A DNA stretch of 64,000 nt from Sinimarinibacterium sp. NLF-5-8 (GTDB lineage Bacteria > Pseudomonadota > Gammaproteobacteria > Nevskiales > Nevskiaceae): the NCBI RefSeq assembly GCF_010092425.1, contig NZ_CP048030.1:930001-994000 (forward strand), in the 5' to 3' direction. Shown here one piece after another: positions 41,705 to 50,648 of this stretch. The notes beneath the pieces were generated by a model, which was not told the DNA's origin, did no database searches, and was given only the letters and a program-made list of their open reading frames with translations. Both the position numbers and the translations under genes were made by a program. Positions within the stretch are counted from its first letter, which is position 1; each line of letters opens with the position of its first letter.

Positions 41705-43747
41705 ATGTCGCGCTCGATTCTCGTTACCAATGCTCTGCCCTATGCCAACGGTCCGCTGCATTTAGGTCATATGGTGGGGTATGTGCAGGGTGATATCTGG
41801 GTACGTTTCCAGCGCCAGCGTGGGCATACCGTGCATTACGTCTGCGCGGATGATGCGCATGGCACCCCGATCATGCTGGCGGCTGAAAAAGCAGGCTTGA
41901 GCCCCGAGGCGTTCATCGACGCCGTGCGCATCGAGCATGCCCGCGATTTTGCTGATTTTGGTGTTGCGTTTGATCACTATCACTCGACGCATTCCAAAGA
42001 AAATCAGCACTTTGCCGAAACCATTTATCAACGTCTGGATCAAGCCGGGGCGATTGCGCGGCGCACCATCAAGCAGCTTTATGACCCCGTCAAACAGATG
42101 TTTTTGCCGGATCGCTATATCAAGGGCCAATGCCCCAAGTGCGATGCCGAGGATCAATACGGCGACAATTGCGAAGTGTGCGGTGCTGCGTATGCGCCCA
42201 CCGATTTGAAAAATCCCCGTTCGGCAGTTTCCGGTGCCACGCCGGAACTGCGTGACTCGGAGCATTATTTTTTTCAGGTTGACCGGTTTCGTGCGCTGCT
42301 GGGCCAATGGCTGGCCGAGGATGTGGCACACCCCGCAGTCAAGGCCAAATTGCGTGAATGGTTTGATGCCGGCCTGCGCGACTGGGACATTTCACGCGAT
42401 GCCCCCTACTTTGGCTTTGCCATTCCCGGCACCACCGACAAGTTTTTCTATGTCTGGCTGGATGCGCCGATTGGGTACATGGCCAGTTTTCAGGCGCTGT
42501 GCCAGGCGCGCGCACTGGATTTTGATGCCTTCTGGAAAGCGGGCAGCGTCCATGAATTGCATCATTTCATCGGCAAGGACATCGTCAATTTTCATGGCCT
42601 GTTCTGGCCGGCGATGCTGCATGGCTCCGGCCATCGCACCCCCACCCGGCTGCATGTCAATGGTTATCTGACCATCAATGGCGCCAAGATGAGCAAATCG
42701 CGCGGCACTTTCATTCGCGCACGCAGCTACCTGAAGCACCTGAATCCCGAATATCTGCGCTATTACTTTGCCGCCAAAGTCGGCGCCGGCGTTGACGATC
42801 TGGATTTGAATCTGGACGACTTCATCAGCCGCATCAACAGCGACATCATTGGCAAATACGTCAACATTGCCAGCCGCTGCGCCGGATTCATTCACAAGCG
42901 GTTTGACGGCCTGCTGGCCGATCAACTGCACGAGCACACGCTGTTCGAGCGCATCAGCGCCGCCAGCGACGGCATTGCCGCGCGCATGGAAGCGGGTGAA
43001 TACGCTGCCGCCGTGCGCGAGATCATGCATCTGGCCGACGAAGCCAACGCCCAGATCCAGACGCTGGCGCCGTGGATCATGGCCAAGGATCCGGCGCAGA
43101 CGCAGGCGCTGCATCGTGTCTGCACCACCTTCATCAACGTGTTTGCCCAGCTCACGGTTTACCTGAAACCGCTGCTGCCGACACTTGCTGTCGCTGCCGA
43201 ACAGTTCCTCAACACCGAATCGCTGACCTGGGACGATGCCGGGCGCGCGCTGCTCAACCATCGCATCAACGCCTATCAGCCGCTGGCCACCCGCATCGAC
43301 CGCGCCGCCGTGGATGCGATGCTGGCCGAAGAAACGCCGGTTGCGCTGGCACAACCGGAAAAAACCCCGCCGCCCAAAACCACCCAATCCGCCCAAGCGC
43401 CAGCCGCTGTCGACAACGCCCCGATCAGCATCGACGAGTTCACCAAGGTCGATCTGCGCATTGCCCGCATCGTCCGTGCCGAACACGTCGAAGGCGCCGA
43501 CAAACTGCTGCGTCTGCAACTCGACGTAGGCGCGCTTGGCAGCCGTCAGGTGTTTGCCGGCATCAAAGCCGCCTACGACCCCGCCACGCTGGTGGATCGA
43601 CTCACCGTCATGGTTGCCAACCTCGCACCGCGCAAAATGAAATTTGGCCTGTCCGAAGGCATGGTGCTGGCCGCCAGCGACGCGCGCGGCGGCCCGTTTC
43701 TGCTGGCTCCCGATGCCGGTGCCGAGCCGGGCATGCGGGTCAAATAA
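41705..43747 (+). CDS. metG: Methionyl-tRNA synthetase
   Basis: 680-residue class I synthetase. HIGH-type motif [11 protein letters not shown] (13-23), zinc knuckle [18 protein letters not shown], and KMSKS at 328-332 ([11 protein letters not shown]). A C-terminal tRNA-binding OB domain (about 570-680, with [19 protein letters not shown]) makes it the dimeric long form. First gene after the island. Confidence 0.98.
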   Translation: MSRSILVTNALPYANGPLHLGHMVGYVQGDIWVRFQRQRGHTVHYVCADDAHGTPIMLAAEKAGLSPEAFIDAVRIEHARDFADFGVAFDHYHSTHSKENQHFAETIYQRLDQAGAIARRTIKQLYDPVKQMFLPDRYIKGQCPKCDAEDQYGDNCEVCGAAYAPTDLKNPRSAVSGATPELRDSEHYFFQVDRFRALLGQWLAEDVAHPAVKAKLREWFDAGLRDWDISRDAPYFGFAIPGTTDKFFYVWLDAPIGYMASFQALCQARALDFDAFWKAGSVHELHHFIGKDIVNFHGLFWPAMLHGSGHRTPTRLHVNGYLTINGAKMSKSRGTFIRARSYLKHLNPEYLRYYFAAKVGAGVDDLDLNLDDFISRINSDIIGKYVNIASRCAGFIHKRFDGLLADQLHEHTLFERISAASDGIAARMEAGEYAAAVREIMHLADEANAQIQTLAPWIMAKDPAQTQALHRVCTTFINVFAQLTVYLKPLLPTLAVAAEQFLNTESLTWDDAGRALLNHRINAYQPLATRIDRAAVDAMLAEETPVALAQPEKTPPPKTTQSAQAPAAVDNAPISIDEFTKVDLRIARIVRAEHVEGADKLLRLQLDVGALGSRQVFAGIKAAYDPATLVDRLTVMVANLAPRKMKFGLSEGMVLAASDARGGPFLLAPDAGAEPGMRVK

Positions 43748-43826
43748 AACCGTGATGATGCTGCGCTTGTGATCAGCGATGGCTACCGCAACATCGCGCG
43801 CGGCGCACGCATCACCCGATACTCGA

Positions 43827-44498
43827 ATGAAAAGCCTGATCGAAGCCCTCCAAACCGTCCTGCCGCAAACCCAATGCCGGCAATGCGGTTTTGATGGCTG
43901 CCAGCCCTACGCCGAAGCCCTTGCGCAAGGCCGGGCGCGTGCCAACCGCTGCCCACCCGGCGGCCAAGCCGGTGCACAGCAGCTCGCACAGTTGCTCGGA
44001 CAACCCGTTTTGGCGATCGACCCCGATTGCGGCAGCGCCAAAACCCAGGCCACCCGCGTGGTCATCGACGAGGCCGTCTGCATCGGTTGTACCAAGTGCA
44101 TCCAGGCCTGTCCGGTTGATGCCATCATCGGCGCGCGCCAGCACATGCACACCGTCATCGCCGACGAATGCACCGGCTGCAATCTGTGCATTGCGCCCTG
44201 CCCGGTCGATTGCATCCATATCGTTGAAGCCGACAACCTCGGCGGCGACTATCAAAGCCATCTCGACATCCAGCGCCCCTTGGCCTATCAGCGCAGCCAC
44301 GCGCGCAAGGCACGGCTGGCACGCGACCAGCGTGAAAACGCCGAGCGCCGCGCCGCGCATCGGGCGCGTCTGGCCGAAGCCAGCAGCGTCGGCAGCAATC
44401 AGGCCGCCGCCCGGCAAAAAACCCACAGTGCAGGCTACGACCCGGTTGCCCGCGCCCTTGCCGCCGCGCGCGCCAAGCGTCAGCCCCCCAAACCATGA
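43827..44498 (+). CDS. rsxB: Short RnfB/RsxB-type ferredoxin subunit
   Basis: 223-residue Fe-S protein. Seen here: a 4Fe-4S domain CRQCGFDGCQPYAEAL with the later Cys in ANRCPPGG, and two ferredoxin clusters CIGCTKCIQACP and CTGCNLCIAPCP. A basic, Ala-rich tail follows. It lacks the N-terminal membrane helix of standard RnfB, a form known in betaproteobacteria. An ATG 48 bases upstream adds a disordered stretch and is less likely. It overlaps the RnfD-RnfG gene by ATGA. Confidence 0.9.
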   Translation: MKSLIEALQTVLPQTQCRQCGFDGCQPYAEALAQGRARANRCPPGGQAGAQQLAQLLGQPVLAIDPDCGSAKTQATRVVIDEAVCIGCTKCIQACPVDAIIGARQHMHTVIADECTGCNLCIAPCPVDCIHIVEADNLGGDYQSHLDIQRPLAYQRSHARKARLARDQRENAERRAAHRARLAEASSVGSNQAAARQKTHSAGYDPVARALAAARAKRQPPKP

Positions 44499-45931
44499 TG
44501 GCGCGCCGGCTCCGGCTTACGCTGCAAAATCGGATGGCGCGCGCGCCCGGACATCACCGCCGCCTGCTGCTGGCACTGCTGCCCGGCATCGGGATGATGC
44601 TGGTACTGGGTGATCTGAACCTGCTGTGGCGTCTGGGGATTTGCGTCAGCATGTGTGGTCTGGGGGCGCGGCTGATCTCGCGTTTTGTTGCATCGGCTGC
44701 GCGCGCGCGCGCGATCGGCTGGATTGCGGCTTTGACCGCAATGCCCCAAGAATCCGTCCCGCGCGCGGCCAGCCTGTCGTGGCTGATCAGCGCCGCAATC
44801 CTCGCCATCGCCCTGCCCGCCACGATCCCCTCGCTGCTGCTCGCAGGTGCCGCAGCCATCACGGTTTTGATCGGCCACGGCGTCGCGCGCGGCAGTGGGC
44901 TGAATCCGGCAATGCTCGGCTTTGCGGCGCTGGCGCTGCTGTTGCCGGTGGCCATCACCCTGCCGCCCGACGCGGCCAGCGGCGCCAGCGTCCTCGACCT
45001 GGCCAACACCACGTTGCGCGCGCATTTGACTGTCAGCGAAACCCTAGCGCGCGCGCGACCCGACGGGCAGGCCGCAGCGCAAGCCGCGGCATGGCTCGCC
45101 GGGGGGCTTTGGCTGATCCGCGCGCGCGCGCTGCGCTGGCGCGCGCCGCTGGCCATGTTGCTCGGCGTTGCCCTGCCCGCATTGCTGTGGTGGATGATCG
45201 ACAGCGATCGGTTTTTTTCCCCGCTGCAACACCTGATCAGCGGCGGCACCGTGTTCGCCGCTTTTTTTGTGGTCAGCGAACCACGGGCACTGCCGGATGG
45301 CGTGCGCGCGCAGTGGCTGTATGGGCTGACGATTGGCATTTTGACCTTTGCTTTCAGGCACGCCAGCGCCTATGCCGACGGCATTGCGTTTGCGGTGTTG
45401 CTGGCCAACCTGCTCTGGCGCCCCCGAGCCAAACCCGTGCGCGCGCTCGGCGTGGTGGCGGTGGGTCTGATCCTGTTTTTTGCAGGCCGCTGGCTCAGCA
45501 CGGCATATACCCAGCAGCAAAGTGCGCGCGCGCTGCGCAGCACCCTCACACAACTGTTTGATAACCCCGCCGCGCGCGCGCAGTGGCACCTCAAGGCCGA
45601 CCCGGCCTATGCACAGATCGAAGATGGGCACAACCATCTGATCGGCTGGATCACACAGGGCGAGGCTCTGGGGTATCGCAGCCGGATCAAGGTTATGCGC
45701 ATCAGCAACGTGCACGGCGATGCGCTGTCCGAGCGCCTCGTCGAGCAACACGAAACCCCGAGCTTTACGCCTGCGCTGACTGCGCGCGCGCGCGTGGAGA
45801 TCAGTGACACCCTCATCGACGCCTTCAGTGGTGCCAGCCTCAGCCGTGACGCCCTCATCGGCGCGCGCGCCGATGCTGCCGAACAAGCCCAACGCCTTGC
45901 CAGAATCCATGAACGCCGCCAAACGCCATGA
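44495..45931 (+). CDS. RnfD-RnfG fusion protein of an electron-transport complex
   Basis: 478-residue protein. Residues 1-335 form an RnfD-like membrane domain of about nine helices with GLNPAMLGFAALALLLP, SGGTVFAAFFVVSEP (candidate flavin Thr252) and YADGIAFAVLLANLLW. After the last helix (317-335), residues 375-460 resemble the FMN-binding domain of RnfG: GYRSRIKVM, EQHETPSF and DAFSGASLS, where Ser448 is in the flavinylation-acceptor position (usually Thr). Standard Rnf encodes D and G separately. The start overlaps rsxB; nth overlaps its end. RnfA, C and E are absent nearby. Confidence 0.82.
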   Translation: MMARRLRLTLQNRMARAPGHHRRLLLALLPGIGMMLVLGDLNLLWRLGICVSMCGLGARLISRFVASAARARAIGWIAALTAMPQESVPRAASLSWLISAAILAIALPATIPSLLLAGAAAITVLIGHGVARGSGLNPAMLGFAALALLLPVAITLPPDAASGASVLDLANTTLRAHLTVSETLARARPDGQAAAQAAAWLAGGLWLIRARALRWRAPLAMLLGVALPALLWWMIDSDRFFSPLQHLISGGTVFAAFFVVSEPRALPDGVRAQWLYGLTIGILTFAFRHASAYADGIAFAVLLANLLWRPRAKPVRALGVVAVGLILFFAGRWLSTAYTQQQSARALRSTLTQLFDNPAARAQWHLKADPAYAQIEDGHNHLIGWITQGEALGYRSRIKVMRISNVHGDALSERLVEQHETPSFTPALTARARVEISDTLIDAFSGASLSRDALIGARADAAEQAQRLARIHERRQTP

Positions 45932-46562
45932 AATCTTTGCCCGCCTGCGCGCGGGCAATCCTCACCCGACGACCGAGCTGAACTACACGTCCGACTTTGA
46001 ATTGCTGGTGGCCGTGGTGCTGTCGGCACAGGCCACCGACGTTGGCGTCAATAAAGCCACCGCCAGGCTGTTTGCCGTGGCCAACACCCCGCGCGCCATT
46101 CTCGATCTGGGGCTGGATGCGCTGCGTGAGCACATCAAAACCATCGGGCTGTATCAAACCAAGGCCAAAAACGTCATCGGCCTGTGCCAGATGCTGGTGG
46201 ATTTGCATGACGGCCAGGTGCCGCAAACCCGCGAGGCGCTGGAAGCCCTGCCCGGAGTGGGTCGCAAAACCGCCAATGTGGTGCTCAACACCGCGTTTGG
46301 ACAGCCGACGATTGCGGTGGATACCCACATTTTTCGCGTCTCCAACCGCACCGGCCTTGCCCCCGGCAAAACCGTGCGCGCGGTCGAAGACAAGCTGATC
46401 AAGGTCACGCCCGCAGAATTTGCCCGCGATGCCCATCACTGGCTGATTCTACACGGGCGCTACCTCTGCAAGGCGCGCAACCCCGAATGTGCGCGCTGCC
46501 CCTTGCTCGACCTGTGCGAGTTCAAGCACAAAACCGCACTGCCCGATGCACCGCTGCGCTAA
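45909..46562 (+). CDS. nth: Endonuclease III
   Basis: 217-residue bifunctional glycosylase/AP lyase for oxidised pyrimidines. The start MNAAKRHEIFARLRAGNPHP aligns with E. coli Nth. HhH with the catalytic Lys is LPGVGRKTANVV, catalytic Asp in VDTHIFRV, and the 4Fe-4S loop is C-x6-C-x2-C-x5-C (CKARNPECARCPLLDLC). It overlaps the fusion gene by 23 bases; nth also ends the rsx operon in E. coli. Confidence 0.97.
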   Translation: MNAAKRHEIFARLRAGNPHPTTELNYTSDFELLVAVVLSAQATDVGVNKATARLFAVANTPRAILDLGLDALREHIKTIGLYQTKAKNVIGLCQMLVDLHDGQVPQTREALEALPGVGRKTANVVLNTAFGQPTIAVDTHIFRVSNRTGLAPGKTVRAVEDKLIKVTPAEFARDAHHWLILHGRYLCKARNPECARCPLLDLCEFKHKTALPDAPLR

Positions 46563-46612
46563 TTAGCGGCTATTTGTGTCGATCTGTTGTTATTTGCAGT
46601 GATTTATAAAAA

Positions 46613-47641
46613 TCAGGCCGGATCGATCAGCATGGCATCGCCATAGCTGAAAAAACGGTATCGCTGCGCCACCGCATGCGCATAAGCCGCCCGCATCCGG
46701 GGATAACCACCCAGGGCACTGACCAGCATCAGCAACGTGGATTGCGGCAGGTGAAAATTGGTCAGCAAACGATCAATGATGCGGAACTCGAACCCCGGCG
46801 TGATGAACAGCTGCGTATCACCCGAGCATGGCGCAACGGTGCCACGCCGATCCTGTACCAATGCCGCCGATTCCAGCGCGCGCGTGACGGTGGTGCCAAC
46901 GGCCACCACACGCCCACCGCGAGCGCGCGTGGCGGCAATGGCCGAACACAGCGCCTGATCGATGCAATACCACTCGGCGTGCATCTGGTGCTGGCTCAGA
47001 TCATCCTCGCGCACCGGCTGAAACGTGCCCGCCCCCACATGCAGGGTCAGCGTGGCCGTGCCGATGCCGGCAGCGTCCAGCGCCCCCAGCAGCGCCTCAT
47101 CAAAGTGCAGCCCGGCGGTTGGCGCCGCCACAGCGCCCGGCGCGCGCGCAAACACGGTCTGGTAGCGCCGCCGGTCATCGGCATCGGGGGCATGAGTGAT
47201 GTACGGCGGCAACGGCAGCTTGCCGACCCGCTCCAAAAAGGCGAGCACGCCATCGGCACCGTCATAGCGCAGGCGGAACAGATCGCCCTGGCGTCCCAAC
47301 AGCGTCAACGGCGCATCGCCATCAATCAGAATCTGACTGCCTTCGCGGGGTTTTCGGCTGGCGCCCATCTGCGCCAGAAACGTCTGCGCATCGAGTACCC
47401 GCTCCAGCAGCAGTTCAACACGCCCGCCACTGGGTTTGCGCCCAAAAACGCGTGCCGGGATCACCTTGGTATCGTTGAACACCAGCAAGTCGCCGGGTTG
47501 CAGCAGCGTTGGCAAATCCCGGATCTGTCGATCGGCCAGCGTCTGCCCCACATGCAGCAGGCGACTCGCCGAACGCGGCTCGATCGGATATTGCGCAATC
47601 AGCTCGGCGGGCAGGTGGTAATCAAAATCAGAACGGCGCAT
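46613..47641 (-). CDS. queA: tRNA preQ1(34) S-adenosylmethionine ribosyltransferase-isomerase
   Basis: 342-residue enzyme of queuosine synthesis. Family blocks: [44 protein letters not shown] and [10 protein letters not shown]. The start at 47641 matches the conserved N-terminus; upstream in-frame codons are ignored. It is not followed by tgt-yajC-secD, the usual gammaproteobacterial order, and is convergent with nth. Confidence 0.96.
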   Translation of the reverse strand: MRRSDFDYHLPAELIAQYPIEPRSASRLLHVGQTLADRQIRDLPTLLQPGDLLVFNDTKVIPARVFGRKPSGGRVELLLERVLDAQTFLAQMGASRKPREGSQILIDGDAPLTLLGRQGDLFRLRYDGADGVLAFLERVGKLPLPPYITHAPDADDRRRYQTVFARAPGAVAAPTAGLHFDEALLGALDAAGIGTATLTLHVGAGTFQPVREDDLSQHQMHAEWYCIDQALCSAIAATRARGGRVVAVGTTVTRALESAALVQDRRGTVAPCSGDTQLFITPGFEFRIIDRLLTNFHLPQSTLLMLVSALGGYPRMRAAYAHAVAQRYRFFSYGDAMLIDPA

Positions 47642-47689
47642 CGGACTCGGCAAGCAAGGCAAAAGGCGCGGCACTATACGCCGCACACT

Positions 47690-48043
47690 TCAATTCAACA
47701 CCCGATAGCCGCGTCCACGCAGGCAATTGCGCACCACCGTCTGTTTTTCCTGCGCGCCACTGCTGGCACCCTTGGCGCCACCGATAACACCGCCAACACC
47801 CGCGCCACGTGCCACCGTTGTGCTGTTGCCAGTGATTGCGCCAATCACGGCCCCCAACGCTGCGCCGCCGACTGCCGTTTGACCGGTCTTGGCTGCGGTA
47901 TTCACCTGGTCGGCATACGCCTGGCACTGTGTTAAATCCTGTTGGTAGCGCAACGGATCAACCCCCTGCGTATCGACGATCGGGGCACGGCTGGCACAAC
48001 CGGCCAAAACAGCTGCGGCGATCAGAAATGATGGGTTTTTCAT
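47690..48043 (-). CDS. Glycine-zipper lipoprotein
   Basis: 117-residue small lipoprotein. Signal peptide with lipobox LAGC (Cys16). After a short acidic segment with DLTQCQAYADQV comes a glycine zipper, GGAALGAVIGAITGN and GAGVGGVIGGAKGA, and a C-terminal Cys in NCLRGRGYRVL. Such proteins sit in the outer membrane; the function is not known. Confidence 0.8.
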   Translation of the reverse strand: MKNPSFLIAAAVLAGCASRAPIVDTQGVDPLRYQQDLTQCQAYADQVNTAAKTGQTAVGGAALGAVIGAITGNSTTVARGAGVGGVIGGAKGASSGAQEKQTVVRNCLRGRGYRVLN

Positions 48044-48156
48044 ATTTACGAAAAAGGCGCACTCACGCCTGCGATCGGGTGCTACAAGATACCGCCAACA
48101 GGCGCGCTGTAAACTCTCGGCGATGTTTCCATTTTGCTTTGGAGGTTTGATCCGTC

Positions 48157-48984
48157 ATGCCCAACGATCGTGAGCTTCCGCCCCATTTGCGCGTTTTCAT
48201 GCACACCTGGGCGAGCTGCGCAGCAACCATCCAAGCCCAGATCAAACCCGTTGCGCCGATTCCCGATATTGCGCCGCTGCCGCATGATTATCGGCAACTC
48301 AAAACATGGGCCATCCTGCAAAACAAAACCCTGCAGCGATGGAGCGAGCGGCTGTTGCGGTGGATCAATGGCAGCCTCGCCGACGCGCTGGCCGATCCGG
48401 CCATAACGCCCGAGGCGATGCAGTCCTGTGCAGGACGCGTTTCAGGGTTTGCCGAAGAATTGGCAACGCAGCGTCATCTGCTTCAGCGGTACGCCACAAA
48501 ACCTGACTTCAGGGGTGCTGTGCTTCATGTGGATGCCATCATCGAAGACATTCAGCAACAACTGCTGGGCTGGATTCGGCAGACACTCCGCACCTTGCAA
48601 GACGCCGGGCAACGGCTCAAAACCGACCCTGACCCCGAGCTTCCGATCGAGCTTGAGGTTTGTTTTCATTTGACCCGTGGAAGCGCCACGCAAGCCTATC
48701 TTCGCTGGCTGAAAAGAATCGACCCGGAGGCAGAAACCCATCTGTTTTCTTCCGATGCTTCCGAGCTACCCGCCCCGCCGACTGACAGCCTGCTCAGCTA
48801 TCTTTCAGTGGAAGCGGTGCTTGCGATCGGAGCTGTGGTGTTTGGGGTGGTGCTGTGGCTCGTCGGCGGTAAACAGGCTCTGATTTTCTTGCTGCTGGGG
48901 ATTCTCGCGGTTGTCGTCATCCGCTTTTTTATCCGCCACCCTTTTCTGGCTTTGCTGGCCTTCTTGTTTGGCAGCCTCGATTGA
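48157..48984 (+). CDS. Hypothetical protein with C-terminal membrane helices
   Basis: 275-residue protein. A helical N-terminal region (about 1-215) is probably cytosolic; two hydrophobic stretches near the C-terminus (VLAIGAVVFGVVLWLVGG and ALIFLLLGILAVVVIRFF) are followed by another short one (PFLALLAFLFGSL). GGAGG precedes the start by about 10 bases. I do not recognise the family. It diverges from the glycine-zipper lipoprotein. Confidence 0.7.
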   Translation: MPNDRELPPHLRVFMHTWASCAATIQAQIKPVAPIPDIAPLPHDYRQLKTWAILQNKTLQRWSERLLRWINGSLADALADPAITPEAMQSCAGRVSGFAEELATQRHLLQRYATKPDFRGAVLHVDAIIEDIQQQLLGWIRQTLRTLQDAGQRLKTDPDPELPIELEVCFHLTRGSATQAYLRWLKRIDPEAETHLFSSDASELPAPPTDSLLSYLSVEAVLAIGAVVFGVVLWLVGGKQALIFLLLGILAVVVIRFFIRHPFLALLAFLFGSLD

Positions 48985-49005
48985 TGCGCCTTTATGCGCA
49001 ACTCC

Positions 49006-49515
49006 TCAAAACTCGCGCGTCAGCGGCGGCGGTTGCAGGTAGTGCGTCTGCTGGCCGCACGCCGGGGTCAGGTCAGCCCATGCGCTGTTGTCGGCAAAAC
49101 CGATGCGGACGACGCCGCAGGTGGGCAAGGCGCCAAAGCTGCAACGCGCGAGCGCGTGCGCCAGTTCGCTGATGCCAGGGTTATGCCCGACCAGCGCAAC
49201 ATGGCCGATGCTGTGGTCGATGCCCTGAAGCAGATACAGCAGCGTGGTCACCGACGCCTCATAAATCGCTGATTGCTGGATGATTTTATCACTGGCGATA
49301 TTCCACGCCTGGGCAAACACCTGCGCCGTGGCTTGCGCGCGCGCTGCGGGGCTGCTGATCAGCAGATCAGGCGCAGGCACCGCCCGGGCCAGTTGCACGG
49401 CCAGGCGCGCGGCCTGGATCTGTCCGCTCGCGGTCAGCGGGCGATCAAAATCACCGTTCACAGCGCCCGCAGGCGCTGCCTCGGCATGACGGATCAGCGT
49501 CAGCGTGCGCATCAT
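49006..49515 (-). CDS. sixA: Phosphohistidine phosphatase SixA
   Basis: 169-residue histidine-phosphatase-superfamily protein. The catalytic RHA is in LTLIRHAEAA and the second His in VALVGHNPGI. SixA dephosphorylates phosphohistidine on HPt or PTS proteins. GTG, ATG, ATG occur in tandem at the start (49518, 49515, 49512), right after the stop of the upstream gene; which is used is unclear. Confidence 0.9.
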   Translation of the reverse strand: MMRTLTLIRHAEAAPAGAVNGDFDRPLTASGQIQAARLAVQLARAVPAPDLLISSPAARAQATAQVFAQAWNIASDKIIQQSAIYEASVTTLLYLLQGIDHSIGHVALVGHNPGISELAHALARCSFGALPTCGVVRIGFADNSAWADLTPACGQQTHYLQPPPLTREF

Positions 49516-49518
49516 CAC

Positions 49519-50040
49519 TTACGCCAACGCGCGCAGCTGCGCCTGGTAACGCTGGGCATTGGCCACATAGTGCTGCGCCATCATTTCGAGCATTTTTTGC
49601 TCCGCCGCAGACAACTCGCGCACCACCCTGGCGGGCGACCCCATCAGCATCACGCCGTCGGGAAAGACCTTGCCTTCGGTCACCAGAGCGCCTGCGCCAA
49701 CCAGACAGTGGCTGCCGATGCGCGCGCGATTGAGCACCACCGCGCCGATCCCGATCAGGGTGTGATCCCCGATTTCGCAGCCATGCAGCATCACCTTGTG
49801 ACCGATGGTGCAGCCCTGACCGATACGCAGCTTGATCCCGGCGTCGGTGTGCAAAACGCTGCCGTCCTGGACGTTGCTGCCGGCGCCGACCTCGATCAGA
49901 TCGGTATCTCCGCGCAGCACGCAGTTGAACCATATGCTGGCCTGACGGTGCACATGCACCTGACCGATCAAGCTGGCGTTGGGGGCAATCCAGCTATCTT
50001 CAGCCACCGTGGGCTGGCTGTTTTCCAGGGCATACAACAT
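49519..50040 (-). CDS. Gamma-carbonic-anhydrase-like hexapeptide protein
   Basis: 173-residue left-handed beta-helix protein (YrdA type). Hexapeptide repeats run through IAPNASLIGQVHV to GAGALVTEGKVFP. Zinc-ligand histidines of the family are in VLHTDAG and IGHKVMLHGC. The start at 50040 has GGAG. It overlaps the DUF1249 gene by 41 bases. Enzyme activity is uncertain for this group. Confidence 0.88.
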   Translation of the reverse strand: MLYALENSQPTVAEDSWIAPNASLIGQVHVHRQASIWFNCVLRGDTDLIEVGAGSNVQDGSVLHTDAGIKLRIGQGCTIGHKVMLHGCEIGDHTLIGIGAVVLNRARIGSHCLVGAGALVTEGKVFPDGVMLMGSPARVVRELSAAEQKMLEMMAQHYVANAQRYQAQLRALA

Positions 50041-50542
50041 CAGATTTCTCCTCAAATACGGTGTTTTGCAGCAGACGTGGGCGTGCGCTCATGCCAAAGC
50101 CATGGCCGCTTTCAAGCAAATACTGCAACCACTTGTGCAGCAACACATTGCGCCGCCACTGCGCAGACAAATAGTGCCGAGCCGCCGGATCACGCTCATC
50201 CAGCGCGCGCCACGGCGGGCGTTGTTCGCACTGCAGCGCCTCGACCACGCCGGCATCCTGATAAACCCGCAGCCACAGATCCGGTTGACGGCGCAGCCCT
50301 TGTTCATCGACAAACTCATAACTCAGACGCAGCGTCAGGGTGTAGCGGTCGCGCGCGCTCACCTGCAAGTGCAGCGGGCAATCGCTCTGGCTGCGCGAGA
50401 GTGCCTGCGCATAGGGCAGATCATCCAGATCGGGAATCAAACGCACCAGAAGAAGGTAATTTCTTTCATACAAGTCAATCAATTGCGCCAGATGTCGGGG
50501 CGCAAGGCGGGGACGGTCGAGCAAGGGGGCGGGTTCGGACAT
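50000..50542 (-). CDS. DUF1249 family protein
   Basis: 180-residue protein of the YqiB/DUF1249 group, found widely in gammaproteobacteria with unknown role. Blocks seen: LIDLYERNYLLLVRLIPDL, LTLRLSYEFV and LRVYQDAGVVEAL. It overlaps the next gene, suggesting coupling, and diverges from pgm. Confidence 0.85.
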   Translation of the reverse strand: MSEPAPLLDRPRLAPRHLAQLIDLYERNYLLLVRLIPDLDDLPYAQALSRSQSDCPLHLQVSARDRYTLTLRLSYEFVDEQGLRRQPDLWLRVYQDAGVVEALQCEQRPPWRALDERDPAARHYLSAQWRRNVLLHKWLQYLLESGHGFGMSARPRLLQNTVFEEKSDVVCPGKQPAHGG

Positions 50543-50648
50543 GGGCGCGACTATAAAGATCTGCCGCCGCGCGCGCACTGGGAGCCGCTTTGAACTGGCT
50601 CTATGATGGCCACACTTTTTGACTTGAATCAGACAGGATCGCTTGCCC

